A stretch of DNA of 64,000 bases from Diphasiastrum complanatum (lineage: Eukaryota; Streptophyta; Lycopodiopsida; Lycopodiales; Lycopodiaceae). The stretch lies in assembly GCA_029204225.1 (NCBI GenBank), contig CM055103.1:52107145-52171144 (forward strand), given 5' to 3'. The first letter of the stretch is position 1; each line of letters begins with the position of its first letter. The translations under genes and the position numbers were made by a program. The notes beneath the pieces were generated by a model. The model was not told where the DNA came from and searched no databases. It saw only the letters and a program-made list of their open reading frames with translations. This document shows, one piece after another, positions 9,500-22,832 of this stretch.

Positions 9500-12400
9500 A
9501 CAGGGAGTTTGTTGGTGGGCATGTTGATGGAAGGACACATTCTTGCTATTTGTAAGAACTATGCGACTCCAAAGTCTTGCAGCTGCCCGAGTGAAAATAT
9601 GATCAGTCACAAGACTGTGCCAAGACGCTGCGAGGAAAGCGCTATTATTATGAACAGTTGATTTATATTCTCTTTTTTGGACCGATCAGAATTTCCTTTT
9701 CTTTTTTTGGATGGAGAGTATGACCCGTTTCTCTGTTTGACGAGGCATAAAGAAATGAGCACAAGGAAATATAAGCTTACACTTTGACGAAGCAAAGAAC
9801 TCTCCACGAGGAAGGTTGTGGTGAAAGATAATCTTGATAATATCTATTTGGGTAGGAATCAAGATTGTGCATACTATTTCTAATGTGGTGATGCTCTCTA
9901 GTGTATTTGAACAATTCGATATATTTTTTCATGCTAAAGATCTTAAAAATTTGCAGCTTAGCATTTTGCACTTGTTGAGTTCTTCCAGTATGATCAAATA
10001 AGCAAACATAAGCCATCATCCAAATTTCCATGCAAAATATGTTGGGGGGCAATTCAAATAGTGTTTGGTGAGACGATATAAGACACATAATGCTCCATTG
10101 CAAACCTTCACGCTAGGGAATGCGCAAGTAGAAACATTCTCTTTGTGTTCGCTATTGTCGCACCCTGGCATGCTCGTTAGCAGCTTCAAATTTTAGGAGA
10201 AGCAATGGGCCTATATATGAAATATATAATTTCTAAAGAATTTTTTTGCACAAAAGCTCTATGCAAATCAATAGTTGAATTCAAACTTGTTGAAATGGGA
10301 TCAATTTTACACGTGAAATTAATTTCTAACTACAATGGTTATTGATAATTGTCAATCCATAGGACAACTGACAATTGTCGAACTTTGGCTTGTGGCCGCC
10401 GGTGTTCAATGCAATTACCCTAAATGGCTTTTGTCAAAAGGTTGGGCATATCCATGCATCTTAGTTCCACAATAACTCCACAAAATGTATTATCCCATTT
10501 TGGTTCGTATAACATTTAAAAGTGATTGATAAATAAGACTCCGGAGTATTCAATGTATAATGGTTAAAGATATTGTAGATTTTGGGTTGATGTGTACTGG
10601 AAACTTGTTCACGAAAAACCATAACACAAGACTAATGTGACTTGACATATGCATCTTGTCAACATCCACACCTTCACGAAGATAATGTATGATTTCTATG
10701 CATCATGGGCATCTCAAGTAACTCTGTTCACATTGTAGGATAATATGAACATGGCTCTAATACCATATTAGATATTTATGGGATTAACACACATGGTTGT
10801 GACACTGCATGGTAAAGCAATGGATTTTAATAAGATTTTGATGTCAAAGGTAAGTTCACATCTGCTTTTCTCACACTTTCTCTCTCATACCTCGTTCACT
10901 CACCCTTGATCTCTCTTAGGCTGTATAGTTGAGCAAGATATCTTCTCAAATAAAGCCCCTCTTTTTGTCTAGTCTAAAACAAGAGCCTAGAATATTACTA
11001 TATTCAGGTGTGGTGTCAACATAAGGTATGTTAGGTCCTTTACCTTATGTTAGGTCCTAATGGGAGGTTGGGATGAAACATTGCTCATAATGAATTCAAA
11101 GATATAAAAAGTAATTAAGCTTAAGCTCTAAGCAAGCACAAACTCAAAGATATCTTCGTATACCCAAGTGTGTATCTCAATGATTGTAAGTTTCATAGTG
11201 AGAATCAACATTAGGGCACACGTCAATAGATCCAAAATCTTCAACAAAAACTGAAAAAATATTAGACCTTCATTACTGGCTGATTTCATTTCAGCAAGGC
11301 CTTTCACTTCATTAAGCTGATTCCGTCCAATCAATAAATGTTAAATTTAGAACAATTTCGAACTTTCACAGATCATTCAATTTTTTTTTCTTTTACGAAA
11401 CTGGGAATTTTTTCGTTCGACATGGACCAAACAGTAAAAGTTGATTAAAACCGTGATTCGATCATTCAATTTCACAAGTTCCATTCCATTCCGTACTTAT
11501 TTCAAACGTTCAACATGCATCAACTTGACATGTTTCAATTTTTCCAAAAAATCAATTTTTTTTTCGTAGATTGCCTAGTAACTGGGAAATCAACTTTTTG
11601 ATGAGTTTTCAAAAAATAGCATCCATGCATGAAATTACTCTGATTAACCAATTGTACCATCATGTACCATGAATCCAAACATGCATACAGGTTCATCCAA
11701 ACATTTGTAACACTGGAAAAGCACTCTACTGCTTTACAAGCATGCATGCAATTAGAATAATTCAGAAATTTTTTAAATTTTACTCTCAAAATTGCCAAAC
11801 TTTTTACGGCCATAATCTTTTCTACAGGACTCCGATTTGGTCATTGCAAAGCACAGTACAGAGGAGGAGGAGGTTAGAAAGGCACTTGACATGTCACCCT
11901 ACCACATAGGCTTCACACATGTGAGCTATATCAGACTAGAATTGTAGTAGGAGGGCACACTTTTACTAGGTGGTATTATCAAAAATCCAACTCCAGCCCG
12001 ATATGCATCCAATCATAGGTTACAAGAACTCTTCTAAGGTTTATTAGAGAGGTATAGAGGCTTCAATAAGGTCCAGCAAGCTATCATAAGCTTATATCAT
12101 GGAGTCCTTCAACAAGCAAAACTTCAAGATATTGGTGCTTAAGCCCCCCAACTTCAAATTGGTTGCATGATGGCTCAAATCAGAGGAAATACATCATATA
12201 TTTCAGCTTGTAAAAGGATTTGATGGATTCAGACCACCAATTGTGAAGTATTCATGCCCCTAAACCTCAAAATACACTATTTTTTGACTTTTTGAGATCT
12301 TTAATGGTGGCCAATCCTAACCAGAATTCATGAAAGCTTTAGGACAACATCATTACACCTCTGAAAATGTGCATGCAAAATATTAGCCATGGATTTAATG

Positions 12401-12984
12401 AATATCACCAAAAATATTGAAAAAACCATCAACAAAATCACTTTCTTTTTACCATTTTTAAATCTTTTTTGCAAATTCGTGTGGATCAACCTCACATGCA
12501 AGTGCAATCAGACAATATCTACTGTCATTAAATTATAATAAAGCACTAAAAAAATTTATTTTAGTCAATCATGGTTGTATAGCCCATTTGTAGCCCCAAA
12601 ACCCCAATTTTTGGCTAAAGATCACTAAGTCCAATTTCGACTTTTCCATGAGCATGCAATCATTAGAATCAATCATAATGACTGAAAAACGGCAAGCAAA
12701 ATTCTAAAAACGTTCACAATCAGTAGCTTTGATGAATTTCAAGCAAAAATATTGAATACTAGCTGAAAAACCTCAAAAAATCGTCAAAAATCCATTGATT
12801 TCCATCATTTTCTATGTAAAAAGTCCATAATCATGAGCAATAGGCTGGATGTATATCAAAATCAGAGGATCCACCTTCTTGGAGGTCAATTCCACCACTT
12901 GGAAGCAAAAGGCAAAGAGATCCACCAAAAAGCTACAAAAAGCAAGAATCACATCTCCACCTTCTGATTGATGTAAAAATCTTA
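9500..12984. other. Long AT-rich stretch without a supported gene
   Basis: No reading frame longer than about 110 codons is present. The longest (9777-10103, minus) has no motif I recognise. The only retroelement signals are the two primer-binding-like sites annotated separately. The part 11350-12980 is uniformly AT-rich non-coding sequence, resembling the untranslated leader of a large non-autonomous LTR element. Confidence 0.45.
10753..10765 (-). other. Decayed retrotransposon primer-binding site
   Basis: The minus strand reads TGGTATTAGAGCC, one mismatch from the plant Met-tRNA type PBS. No gag follows on the minus strand, and the LTR would lie to the right. This is weak when taken alone. 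Confidence 0.35.
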
Positions 12985-12997
12985 GGCTCTGATACGA
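12985..12997 (-). other. Decayed retrotransposon primer-binding site
   Basis: The minus strand reads TCGTATCAGAGCC, one mismatch from the usual PBS. The sequence to its right, with a tandem repeat at 13051-13116, would then be an LTR. The AT-rich sequence to its left would be the leader of a minus-strand element. Confidence 0.45.
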
Positions 12998-13050
12998 CTA
13001 CTACGATCGCCAAGTGAAGATCTCCTTAGATCCTATTACATGCAACCAAA

Positions 13051-13116
13051 AGGACACCTATGGAGCAAAACCACCCAACCAATAGGACACCTATGGAGCA
13101 AAACCACCCAACCAAT
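13051..13116 (+). repeat. 33-bp tandem repeat, two exact units
   Basis: The unit starts AGGACACCTATGGAGC and ends CACCCAACCAAT. Units run 13051-13083 and 13084-13116. It probably arose by slippage inside an LTR-like segment. Confidence 0.9.
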
Positions 13117-13527
13117 AGGAAATGACTAGTCAAAACCCTAACCCAATCCAAGGTGACTGAATCCAAGAGAGGAGGGGATCTTGGCTTCTGAAATCAGAAA
13201 AAAAAAATGAGGAGATGGATGAGTTCCTATAGGATATAAACTCTCCAAAAGCTAGAGAATATTTCTTCTAGGATCCCCCCAATCCTATCATAAGCATTTG
13301 ACCTCCTATTCTTGGACAAAAGCTACCAATTACCATGCAAAAGCTCCACAGGTCCAATTAGAGCACCTAGGCCGTCATAAGATCATTAATTCCATTAATG
13401 GATAAGCCCGAAATGACGTGGCATAACTAATAACCTTATACACTGGAGTACCGGCTATGCATGTAGGGAATTATTCCAAATCCCACATATTGGACATGGA
13501 GGTAACACCCCCACCCCCCTCACCCCC

Positions 13528-13768
<241 letters not shown>

Positions 13769-14044
13769 TCGGCCGCCTGCGATCGGCACACTTCGCTAGT
13801 AAGTACTAATGATTTTTTCTATAGGACTTAAGCATAGGATTTTATTGGTTTGTCTATACAGAACCATAGCATGTCTATATATAAAGCCTCATCAAAATAA
13901 TATAATGTCAATAGAAACAAATTTAAGAATATGGAGAAAGAAAAATACATGGAGTAAAATTAGTGGGCATAGTAGTACAAAAGGACTTGATAGGGTATAT
14001 ACTATAGAGAAATGAGATAGGTAAGAATTCTTAACTTGCAATGT

Positions 14045-14300
14045 ATTTGTGTGCAGTATATCCGAAAACTCTCAGGTCTTTTAATGATAGTTTGAAGCCT
14101 GTCCAAATTTCATAAGGCATTTGGCTTTAGAGGCCTTTAGACAAACATCTATTTTGAATATAAGTTGTCATGGATATAGCTTCAGCCCATAAATATTTGG
14201 GAAACAACGCATGAGCAAGCATGCACTGCACAAATTCAACTAAGGTAAGATGCTCAACTTATCGAGTGCAACAGAATAAAGCCTTCTTTCCTAATGCATG
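14045..14300 (-). pseudogene. Copia integrase C-terminal fragment (antisense)
   Basis: The minus-strand translation reads FVQCMLAHALFPKYLWAEAI, then TTYIQNRCLS and LKDLRVFGYTAHKYI, with stops between. This fits the Copia integrase region after the catalytic Glu (compare RTLCESAKAM, LPKPFWSDAL and LRTFGCICYF in the intact Copia at 23481-27431). It is a short decayed relic, and its remaining parts are not visible on either side. Confidence 0.7.
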
Positions 14301-14936
14301 ACTACGCCTATCAATGTTGAACAAAACATAATGACAGAAGTCACGTTTAGCAACTAACTTTGAAATCGCTGGCACGAAAGTGATTACGTAGCCAAACAAT
14401 GTCATATTGGATTATCAGACAAGACAATAAGAGATTATCAGGTACAAACAATCACAGAGATGCATACATTTTGACATAATATTGAATGCAATAAAAGGAG
14501 TAGATTGATTTAGCATGTAGCATGTACAAAATCAGATGATGATGAGCACAAGTCAATTGCGGATAGAAACTGTGTACTCTAAGCTATCTCTGAGTGTAAC
14601 TGAAACTCTATCTGATTGTGCTTCTGTTGATAAGCAGAAAGCACAATAGCAATACTAAGCTCTAAGCTAAGATAGAAACAAAGCTAGAAAAGAGCATTAA
14701 GAGAGCCTATGAAATGTTTGGTGATCAGCTATTTATACTAAGCAAATAACGCACGTCCAGTAGGACAACTATTAGGTCATAGATCACAATAGCTAGTTGG
14801 CCATAATGAGCTGGCATCCATCAAGTTGGGACTTCCCATAAATTTACTTGCTAATCGGTTAGGGCAAGTGTGTAGCTTCAATTCAAGTGGAACAATAATT
14901 GACTTTCATTGACATGGCCGAAGTGGCCGAAGTATC

Positions 14937-15525
14937 TGTTGGATTTTAATGCTCAAGTTCAAAATCCATTCAGTAATGAGCATTCTGAAAAATCTGTCAA
15001 AGTTCGACTTCGACTTTCGACTTCACTGACTTCGACGCTAACTCCATCGAAGTACCCGACTTACTTCATTCCATCAACTTCAACTTCTCCATGTATATAC
15101 TTGACTTATTCGACATCATCAACTAACTCGACAATCCATCAAACTCTCGACTACTCGACATCAACATTCTCTCATCAATAAAAGTCGATCCATGTACTGT
15201 CAGGTGACTTCAAGGCTAAAACACTGACAGTCCAACATGTATGTAAATAAAATATCTCCAATGGCGGTTACCTACTATAAGACGGCTGTAATTAATTAAG
15301 TAGGCTCACAAATATATGCGCCTCACTGAATTGTGCTCAACTTTACGCCCTTGTACTCACTTTTCGATTTTGTACATTTTTCCCACTACTGGTTTGTTCT
15401 ATTGAGCATTACTACTATTTACTCATCTTGATTATTGCTAGTAATTGTTGCACTTATGATTTACAACCTTCCGTTGTTCTACTTCCACTGCTATCCTACC
15501 ATTATCGATATGATATCAGAGCATC
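14937..15525 (+). repeat. Probable Copia 5' LTR and decayed primer-binding site
   Basis: A PBS-like TGATATCAGAGCATC (15511-15525, one mismatch to the canonical site) precedes the gag ATG at 15783. A TGTTGGATTTTAATG at 14937 is a plausible LTR start. The region between is non-coding. Without a partner LTR the limits are provisional. Confidence 0.45.
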
Positions 15526-15782
15526 TGTTTTAACCAAATCTCCTCTAATCCAATATCATTCAATATTCTTGATAACCCACGCATTTTTGTCATGGTATCA
15601 GATCTCATTTCTGATAACATAATGATTTTTGACATGATATTAGAGAGGGTGGTTCAGTAATCTGCATTTCTATTTTAGGTTATTAGTCATGTTTCTACCA
15701 AGACATCGTTCACAGCAAGTGCACAGCCAACAATATTCTGATATCGTTTGTTTCTACCAATGATCTTGCTCTCTACACTAGA

Positions 15783-17785
15783 ATGGATCCATCTTCTAGT
15801 CCATCTCTGATCGACAAACTCAATGGAGATAACTACCATCTCTGGAAGTTCAAGATGAAAGTAGTTCTACTTGCCAAAGAACTATGCGACATCGTTGATG
15901 GCACAAAGGTCAAGCCAAAGGGTGATGTAGCCATCATCACCAAATGGAGATTGAGAGATGGCAAGGCATTTGCCATGATCAATCTCAATATCAAAGACTC
16001 TCAAATCAGCCATATACGAGCTGCTCATACTACTAAGGATGCATGGGACATCCTAGCAACTCTCTATGAAATCAGGGACGTCACCTCCAAACTTCATTTG
16101 AGGAAGAAGTTCTTCACATTGAGAAGGTCTGATGCATATAGTGTTTTGGGCCATCTCAACACTTTCAAAAATCTTATGGAGCAAATGACTGCAATCGGTT
16201 CAGTCATTGAAGATTCCGATGCTATCATAACTCTATTTATTGAGTCTACCTGATGCCTATGAAAATTGGGTCATGGCAATTTCGACCCATGAGCATCTCA
16301 CTCTATCAAGAGTAATCTCGATGCTACTACAAGAGGATATATATCAGAAGAAATACATCCTCCTCCGGCTCAGGATCTCGGATCCTCAAGCTCTATACTC
16401 AAAGAAAAACCAAAAGTTCAGATCCAAGAGATCTACACGGTCAGATTATCCTAACAAGAGGAGCAACATACAGCAGCCTATAACAAACACACCATCAACT
16501 TCAGGGACTTCATCATTTCAGCCAATGCAGAAACTATTCTATAAATACTGTAAGAGGACTGGCCATCTCATCAAGGACTGCAGAACTTTAAAATACAACA
16601 ATGAAAAGAAGAAGCAGTTCCAACAACAAGCAAATGCATCTACAACTAGTCACTCGATCCAGCAACAAGACGAAGATGAAGCAACCTTCATGACCAAGGT
16701 TGAAGAACAGCAGGATATCGATCCCTAGTATCTGGACTCAGGAGCAACTCAATACATGGCTCACCACCGAGACTGGTTTCAAGACTACAAATCATTCACC
16801 CACTCTCGAATTGTGAAGCTTGGAGATAATTCATCTCATTCTATCGAGGGTGAAGGAACAGTCAGATTCGAATTTCAGAGAAGTTGTTGTCCAATGTTCT
16901 TCATGTTCCAAATTTGACCAAAAATATGCTTTCAATAAGTAGAATCATTGATTCTGGTCGTAGGGTCGAATTAGATACAGATGGTTTACCATTGTTGACA
17001 AATCTAGGGCTTTCGGTAGAAGATGTGGCTATCTTTATAAGCTTAGTCACTGTTATTCTACAAATAGTCAAGTTCTTCACACATCCACTTTTAAATCAAC
17101 TAACATGTTGTGGCATTTCAGATTAGGCCATTTAAATTTCAATAGTATTCAACAATGTCGAATCAAAATTTAGTACAAGATCTTCCTTCCATTAGCAACC
17201 GACTTCTCCTTGTGAAAGCTGTATAATCAGCAAGCATGCTAGAAGTCCATTCATTTCATATTCAGTTCATTCTTCTAAAGGTTTGCTAGATTTGTACATA
17301 GCAACATTTGTGGCCCTATGCAGACTGCTTCCACAGGGGGAGCCCTCTATTTTCTAACCTTTATTGATGATTTCTCTCGAAGAATTGTCACCTACTTCTT
17401 GAAGACAAATCTGAATCATTCAACAAAAAGTTCAAGCCATTTGCTGAAAATCAGACCGAGAGAAAAATCAAGGCTCTACGTACTAATGGAGTGGGGGAAT
17501 CATCTCCACCAAATTCAAGGAGTTCTGCAAGGCAAATGGAATACATCAGCAGTACACAAATAGCAATACTCACCTCAGTCCAATGCTGTAGCTGAAAGGA
17601 AGAATCAGACACTCATCGAAAGTGCCTAGCCCATGCCCCTCTTCCAAAGAATTTCTGGGCAAAAGCTATTACTACAGCTGCCTATCTATAAAATCGATCC
17701 ATCACAAAGTATGTACAGGATCAAAACCATCACTCAAGCATATTCGAGTGTTTGGATGCATAGCCTACTCTCAAAATATTCCCCT
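15783..17785 (+). pseudogene. Copia gag, protease and partial integrase (5' part of a chimera)
   Basis: Gag begins at 15783 (IDKLNGDNYHLWKF) and shifts frame near 16250. Its zinc knuckle reads YKYCKRTGHLIKDC, so the first Cys has become Tyr. A TAG at about 16726 replaces Trp just before the protease motif LDSGAT (about 16735). The GAG-pre-integrase module (LWHFRLGHLNF, near 17115) and integrase (FIDDFSR, 17350; later KNFWAKAITTA) follow in shifting frames. The last recognisable Copia motif is HIRVFGCIAYSQ, at about 17740-17775. Here the Copia sequence ends and Gypsy begins without a break in frame. Copia reverse transcriptase and RNase H are absent. Confidence 0.85.
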
Positions 17786-20040
17786 TAAACCAGGTGCGAG
17801 GCCAACTACTAGTCGTCCATACAGATGCAATCCAATCTATAAGGCCCAGATCAAAGAAGAATTACGATGCCTCTTAGATGCAGGATTTATCTATGAAATC
17901 AAGCATACTGAGTGGGTCCCCCAATTGTCATCGTTCCCAAGAAAAATGGAAAACTTCAAATCTATGTCAACTTTAAGAAACTTAACGTCGTCACTGAACG
18001 TGATCATTTTCCATTACCTTTCGGAGAATCCATCTTAGAAAACCTAGCAGGAGATGAGGCTTACTCCTCCTTAGATGGCTTTAGCGGATACATTATGATC
18101 CAAATTGCTGAAGAAGAGAATGGAAAACCTTTTACTGGAAAGTCATGTCTTTCGGTCTCTGCAATGCCCCTAGCACCTTCCAATGTGTTATGCAAGCTAC
18201 CTTTTCTCAACAAATGGGCGATACCCTAGAGGTTTTTTAGGTGCACATTCAGAAGAAACACGCCATCTGTCTGTGCTCGAAAAATGTCTCATTTAATCAA
18301 CTCAAAGAAGCCCTTACCAATGCACCTATCCTCCGGGCTCTTGATTATTCTAAGGAATTCCATGTGCATATCGATGCATCCAAGTATGCCATTGGAGCAA
18401 TGCTCATCCAACCGGGAGAATTCAAAAAGGACTACCCAATCCATTTTCTCAGTAGACAATTGATACCTGTTGAAGTCAATTATACCACTACCGAACATGA
18501 AGCCTTGGCAATGGTATATGCGGTTCAGAAGTTTCATTCTTCACTGATCATCAAGCACTGTTATATCTCATCAACAAGACTTGCACCACAGGGCGTATTA
18601 CTAGATGGATCCTATTACTGCGAGAATTTGAGTTTAGGATCGTGGTTCGTAAGGGAGTTCAACATTTTCTAGAAGATCATTTGTCCCAAATCCCTAACCT
18701 TCTCACCCCTGATCAAGGCGTCAACGATGATTTACCAGATGCCATCCTTTTCCAAGTTGACTCTACACCCGTATGGGCTAAGGAAATCACAGAGTATTTA
18801 ACTTCAGGGCAAATGGATCCTTCCTTATCTAAACTTGAACAACGTGCGTTGGTCCTCAAAACCAAACCTTATACGTTAATTGCAGGCCAACTCTACAAGC
18901 AAGGGTTAGATGAAATCATCCGATGTTGTCTTACTGAAGGTGAAATACCCTCTGTAATTTCTCTCACTCATGAAGGTATTGGTGCAGGCCATTTCTCTTC
19001 TGAAATGACTGCAAAGAAAATCCTTTTGGCCGATTTTTGGTGGTCAACACTCTTCGAATAAAAACACAATTATACAAAGGCCTGTGATGTCTGCCAACGC
19101 ACAAAACGCTTTCAAAAGACCGAATACATGCCTTTACACCTTGTAACCACTAATCAAGCTTTCCAAAAAATGGGGCATTGATTATGTCAGACCCATTAGT
19201 CCCGCTGCTCGGCACACACAATCTCGTTACATCACAATAGGTTCGAATTATTATCAAATGGGCTGAAGCAAGAGCTGTTCGCAATGCTAATGCTCTTTCT
19301 ACTACAAAATTTCTCTATGAACATGTTATAGTTCGTTTCGGCTACCCTCTATAACTTATCAGTGATAGGGGTACACATTTCCTAAACTTTATCATAGCAG
19401 ATCTCCTTTCAAAAAAATTTGTGGCACATCGCAAAAGTTCCCCATACTACCCACAATGCAATGGCCAGGCGGAATCCACCAATAAAATCCTATGTGGAAT
19501 TCTCACCAAAATCTTTGAATCCAGCCAATCTGATTGGGAACTCAAACTTCATGCTGCTCTCTAGGCTTATCGCACCACCTCAAAGAGAGCTACATGCTTA
19601 ACCCCTTTCCAGCTAGCATATGGCCAAGAAGTCGTTATGCTTGTAGAATTCCATATCCCCTCCCTTCGAGTGGCCTATAATCTTGAGCTAGATAATCAAC
19701 AGACTCTAGCAAATAGGTTATTCCATCTAGAACAACTATGCGAAACATGACGGATCAGCATCCATGCTCAACAAGTCCACAAACATCAACAAAAAGCATG
19801 GCATGTTCCATCATTGAAACTCAGAGACTTCTAGGTTGGAGATAAGGTCCTGCTATACCAGGCCAAAGCCTTTAAAGACAAACTGAAATTTTCTGGCCAA
19901 GGTCCTTATGTCATTAAAAAAGTCTTTGCCTATGGATATGTACAACTCCAAACCCTTCAAGGCGATATCCTTGACATTGTGGTCAATGGAAGCAGACTGA
20001 GAAAGTACAATGAACTCTATTTTTATCTTGATATGTATTA
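17786..20040 (+). pseudogene. Gypsy reverse transcriptase, RNase H and integrase (3' part of a chimera)
   Basis: The fingers and palm start with RPYRCNPIYKAQIKEEL and continue IVIVPKKNGKLQIYVNFKKL, AYSSLDGFSGY, then MGDTLEVF. About 100 codons around and after the catalytic YxDD are deleted near 18290, joining to NQLKEALTNAPIL. RNase H (FHVHIDASKYAIGAML, TTTEHEALAMV), the zinc-binding module (HEGIGAGHF) and integrase (ISDRGTHF, NGQAESTNK) follow. Stops at 19563 (TGG to TAG), 19748 and 19833 break the frame, and the C-terminus reaches a stop at 20040. It is related to family A but clearly diverged (family B). Confidence 0.87.
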
Positions 20041-20678
20041 GTTGTTTTCTTTCCTACTATTTCTTCTTTACTTTTCTTTACCACCTGCCTGCCATTTCGA
20101 CAAATTTCTTGCTGTGCTTTCTTGTTCACATCATCAAGATACTATCAAATCAGGCATAAAACAGTCTTTCTCTGAGAAAACCACAAAAGTCATTATTTTG
20201 AGAAGATTTGTCTCATACCATCTCAAATAGAATTCGTCTAACCCCTTTTTTACATTGCAAAATTCATTTTTAGCCTCCACAAATTCTATCTCAGAGACAA
20301 ACTTTCCAAAAATAGAAAAAGTTAGTTTTGAGCATCAGATACCGACTTCAAGAATTCGTAGACAATTCACTGAAGCTTAGAATAATCCCCACGATTTCTT
20401 TGTCTGATCAGACACATTTTTGTATTTTGAGACACAAAATCACTCGCAGGAATTCGCAAACCCTCAGAACACTGCCTCGAAATTCGCGACCATCATTACA
20501 AAATCATGGACACTGAGGACGATTTGTGGGTGGGATTGCAAATTCCTGACCAAAAAAGTCCATATATAGACCTCCATTGTTCTCTCCACGAATTCATTTT
20601 AGATTCCTGCCCTCAAGTTCACGCCAAAATTTTCCAGAATTTTCAAACCTTTTAGAACACTCTAGAATCACTGTTATC
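20041..20678 (+). other. Inter-ORF spacer of Gypsy family B
   Basis: Non-coding T-rich sequence separates the integrase stop from the third ORF. It sits in the same position as 1525-1920 in family A but is not visibly similar in sequence. Confidence 0.45.
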
Positions 20679-22577
20679 ATGGCCTCCTGGGATCCGACAC
20701 TTTCTCTACATCGTCGTAAGGTCCCAAAGCCTTACACCGGCGACCTATTCTTACTGCAGGTCAAGAACCACTCCAAAACAGTACGATTAGCCAATGACAT
20801 TTTTCTTCGTCTTGGTTTTAATCTCTTGCATCTTCCAGAACACCAACATGAGAGCCTTATATGTGCTACCTATTCCTCCTACTCTGACGAATTCCACACT
20901 TTTCATATTCCGTCCAAGGATGGCAGCTACATCTTTATTGATATTACACCAGCCAGAATCCAACTGATCGGATTTCTCGATTCGGGCAAGTCAATCCAAG
21001 GAAAGGGCACCAGCTACGACCTGAATTATTTCATGACGTTCTTGCTCGCAATGGCAAAACCATCGTTCGCACACACGATGGCATAGCCACGAAACTTATC
21101 AAATATCCCAAGCTACGAGCAGCCACAGAGATCCTTCTGATTCTGACGGAGGTTCACATTGTCCTCATGGATTGCATTCCTCCAAGCGACCTTTTGCACT
21201 CACCATGACACTGAGTGACCCCACTCACACCTTTAAGTAGGCAGAAAAGATTACCGAGAAGCTCTGCTTGGCCCTCAAACAGTGTAAGGCAACCACTAAA
21301 TGTGGTTACCTCCTACAGATGATCCTCCAGCAATACCTAGGCCGCAAGACAACAGCTGCCCTCAAGGAGCTAGAAACACTATTTCCTAGCATCAGAAAAG
21401 AGCCAGCCTCCGGGTAGCAGATCCTCAGTTAGATTCACCTACTAAGAAGCCAAAAGGCAAGGCGGTCAGCACTGAAGCCGCCATATCTACCGAGATTTTA
21501 TGTAGTGAGATTGGGGCCGAGTATGCTGAATCCGGTGGGAGCCTTAGACCCTCTCAAGTCCCAAAGGAGGTCTTAGCCCAACAAGAAGCCCTTCCTCAAC
21601 AGGCTGCTGCAAGAAGACATGCGGTAGCAACAGTAAGCCGGCGCATCTGGCTCTGATTCAGTCGGTGGGATTCAAGTCACTCCGGGTACTTCAGCAGTCC
21701 AGGCAACTAAGCCTCCACCCACCACCTCTCTACCACTACAGACACCACTTGCTACCACTTCCACCCCTTCCATCTTAACACTAGGTTTGACTCTCTTATT
21801 CCACCAAAACCTTCTCCGGTACATACCTCACCTCTGCTTGACTCCTCACTCGATGTCAACAATTTTGCTCTCCAATTACTCAATCAGATTCCCTTCATAT
21901 CCTCTCCTCGTGCTTCCTCTCCCCCTAGAATTCCAACATCTCCTACCTCCCCACAATCACCTCCTCAAAAGACATAGTCTCCTCCTTTGACACCCCACTC
22001 ACCTCCACCTGCTTATTTTCCAAACCTCTCTTTTACACAATTTCCTGATCTTCTTGCTTACAATCCTATGTCTTATTAAAATTACCAACGCTCCTTCCCT
22101 GACATTGGCATATGGGAGCAATTACCACTGACTGCCCAAAAGATGGTTTGGTTGGTGAATGAGCTTCAATACAACATCTATGGAACTTTGTCAGGTCAAC
22201 AAGGAGTACAACAGGTCGATGATGGTGCCATCCTACAACTTCAGTAGGAAAATCAATGGTTGGTGGCTGAATCTGCTCAAAAACAACAACAGATCGATAA
22301 CCTCATGACATACAATCAACAGCAGTAGCAGATGCTCAACCACCGACAAAACCAACTCCAGTTGAAAATCTCTCACATGCAATCAGTCATCGACAACATC
22401 ACAGCAGAACGAGATGAGGTTGTAGCAGATGCCCAAGCTGCACATTCCGCTATGAAGGAACAACTAAAAATGGTCGATTTCAATGATTTCGCACCACCAT
22501 CTATTCTTGAGGGAACCCAAATTCCAATGGTAGCGTATCAACGGTTGGCCCAAAAGTTGAAAGCCATGACGGAATAG
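20679..22577 (+). pseudogene. Third ORF downstream of integrase (family B)
   Basis: It starts MASWDPTLSLHRRKVPKPYT at 20679. The N-terminal domain has ATYSSYSDEFHTFHIP, then after a frameshift near 21050 ATKLIKYPKLRAATEILLIL, LCLALKQCKATTKCGYLLQM and QYLG. This parallels family A (STFDDELKTF, LISDPRLRAM, LTKCGYLLHML, KHYLG). A Pro/Thr-rich linker (21700-22070) and Gln-rich coiled coil (22100-22480) lead to DFNDFAPPSILEGT and VAYQRLAQKL, matching family A's DFNQFQAPPIPEGT and ATYQKLTQVL. It stops at 22577, where family A continues into a further domain, so it is probably truncated. It has several stops. The function is unknown. Confidence 0.7.
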
Positions 22578-22832
22578 CACACCAAACCCAACAATCATAC
22601 ACTGCTTCCATCGAGTACAATGGCTTGAAGTGATAACTTTAGCTTACTGTTGTTGAGAGTGATAACTATTGTTTTTTGGAAACTCGAATAATCAGAGGAA
22701 GTTTTCTGATGAAGATTCTTGGATAATACCTTATAAAATATCTACAACTACCTTTTGTTGCAGTTATTACAACTACCTCATTATAGCTAATGCATGCACA
22801 AAGTGGGCGGACTATCAACACGAAGTCATTGG
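22578..22832. other. Sequence between family B element and nested Copia
   Basis: No gene is seen. The last five bases (ATTGG, 22828-22832) are the left target-site duplication of the Copia inserted at 22833. Confidence 0.6.

Noticed and set aside
9777-10103. A 108-codon minus-strand frame upstream of the dioxygenase as a host gene
   Set aside because: It has no recognised domain or splice signals and lies in AT-rich sequence where a chance frame of this size is expected.
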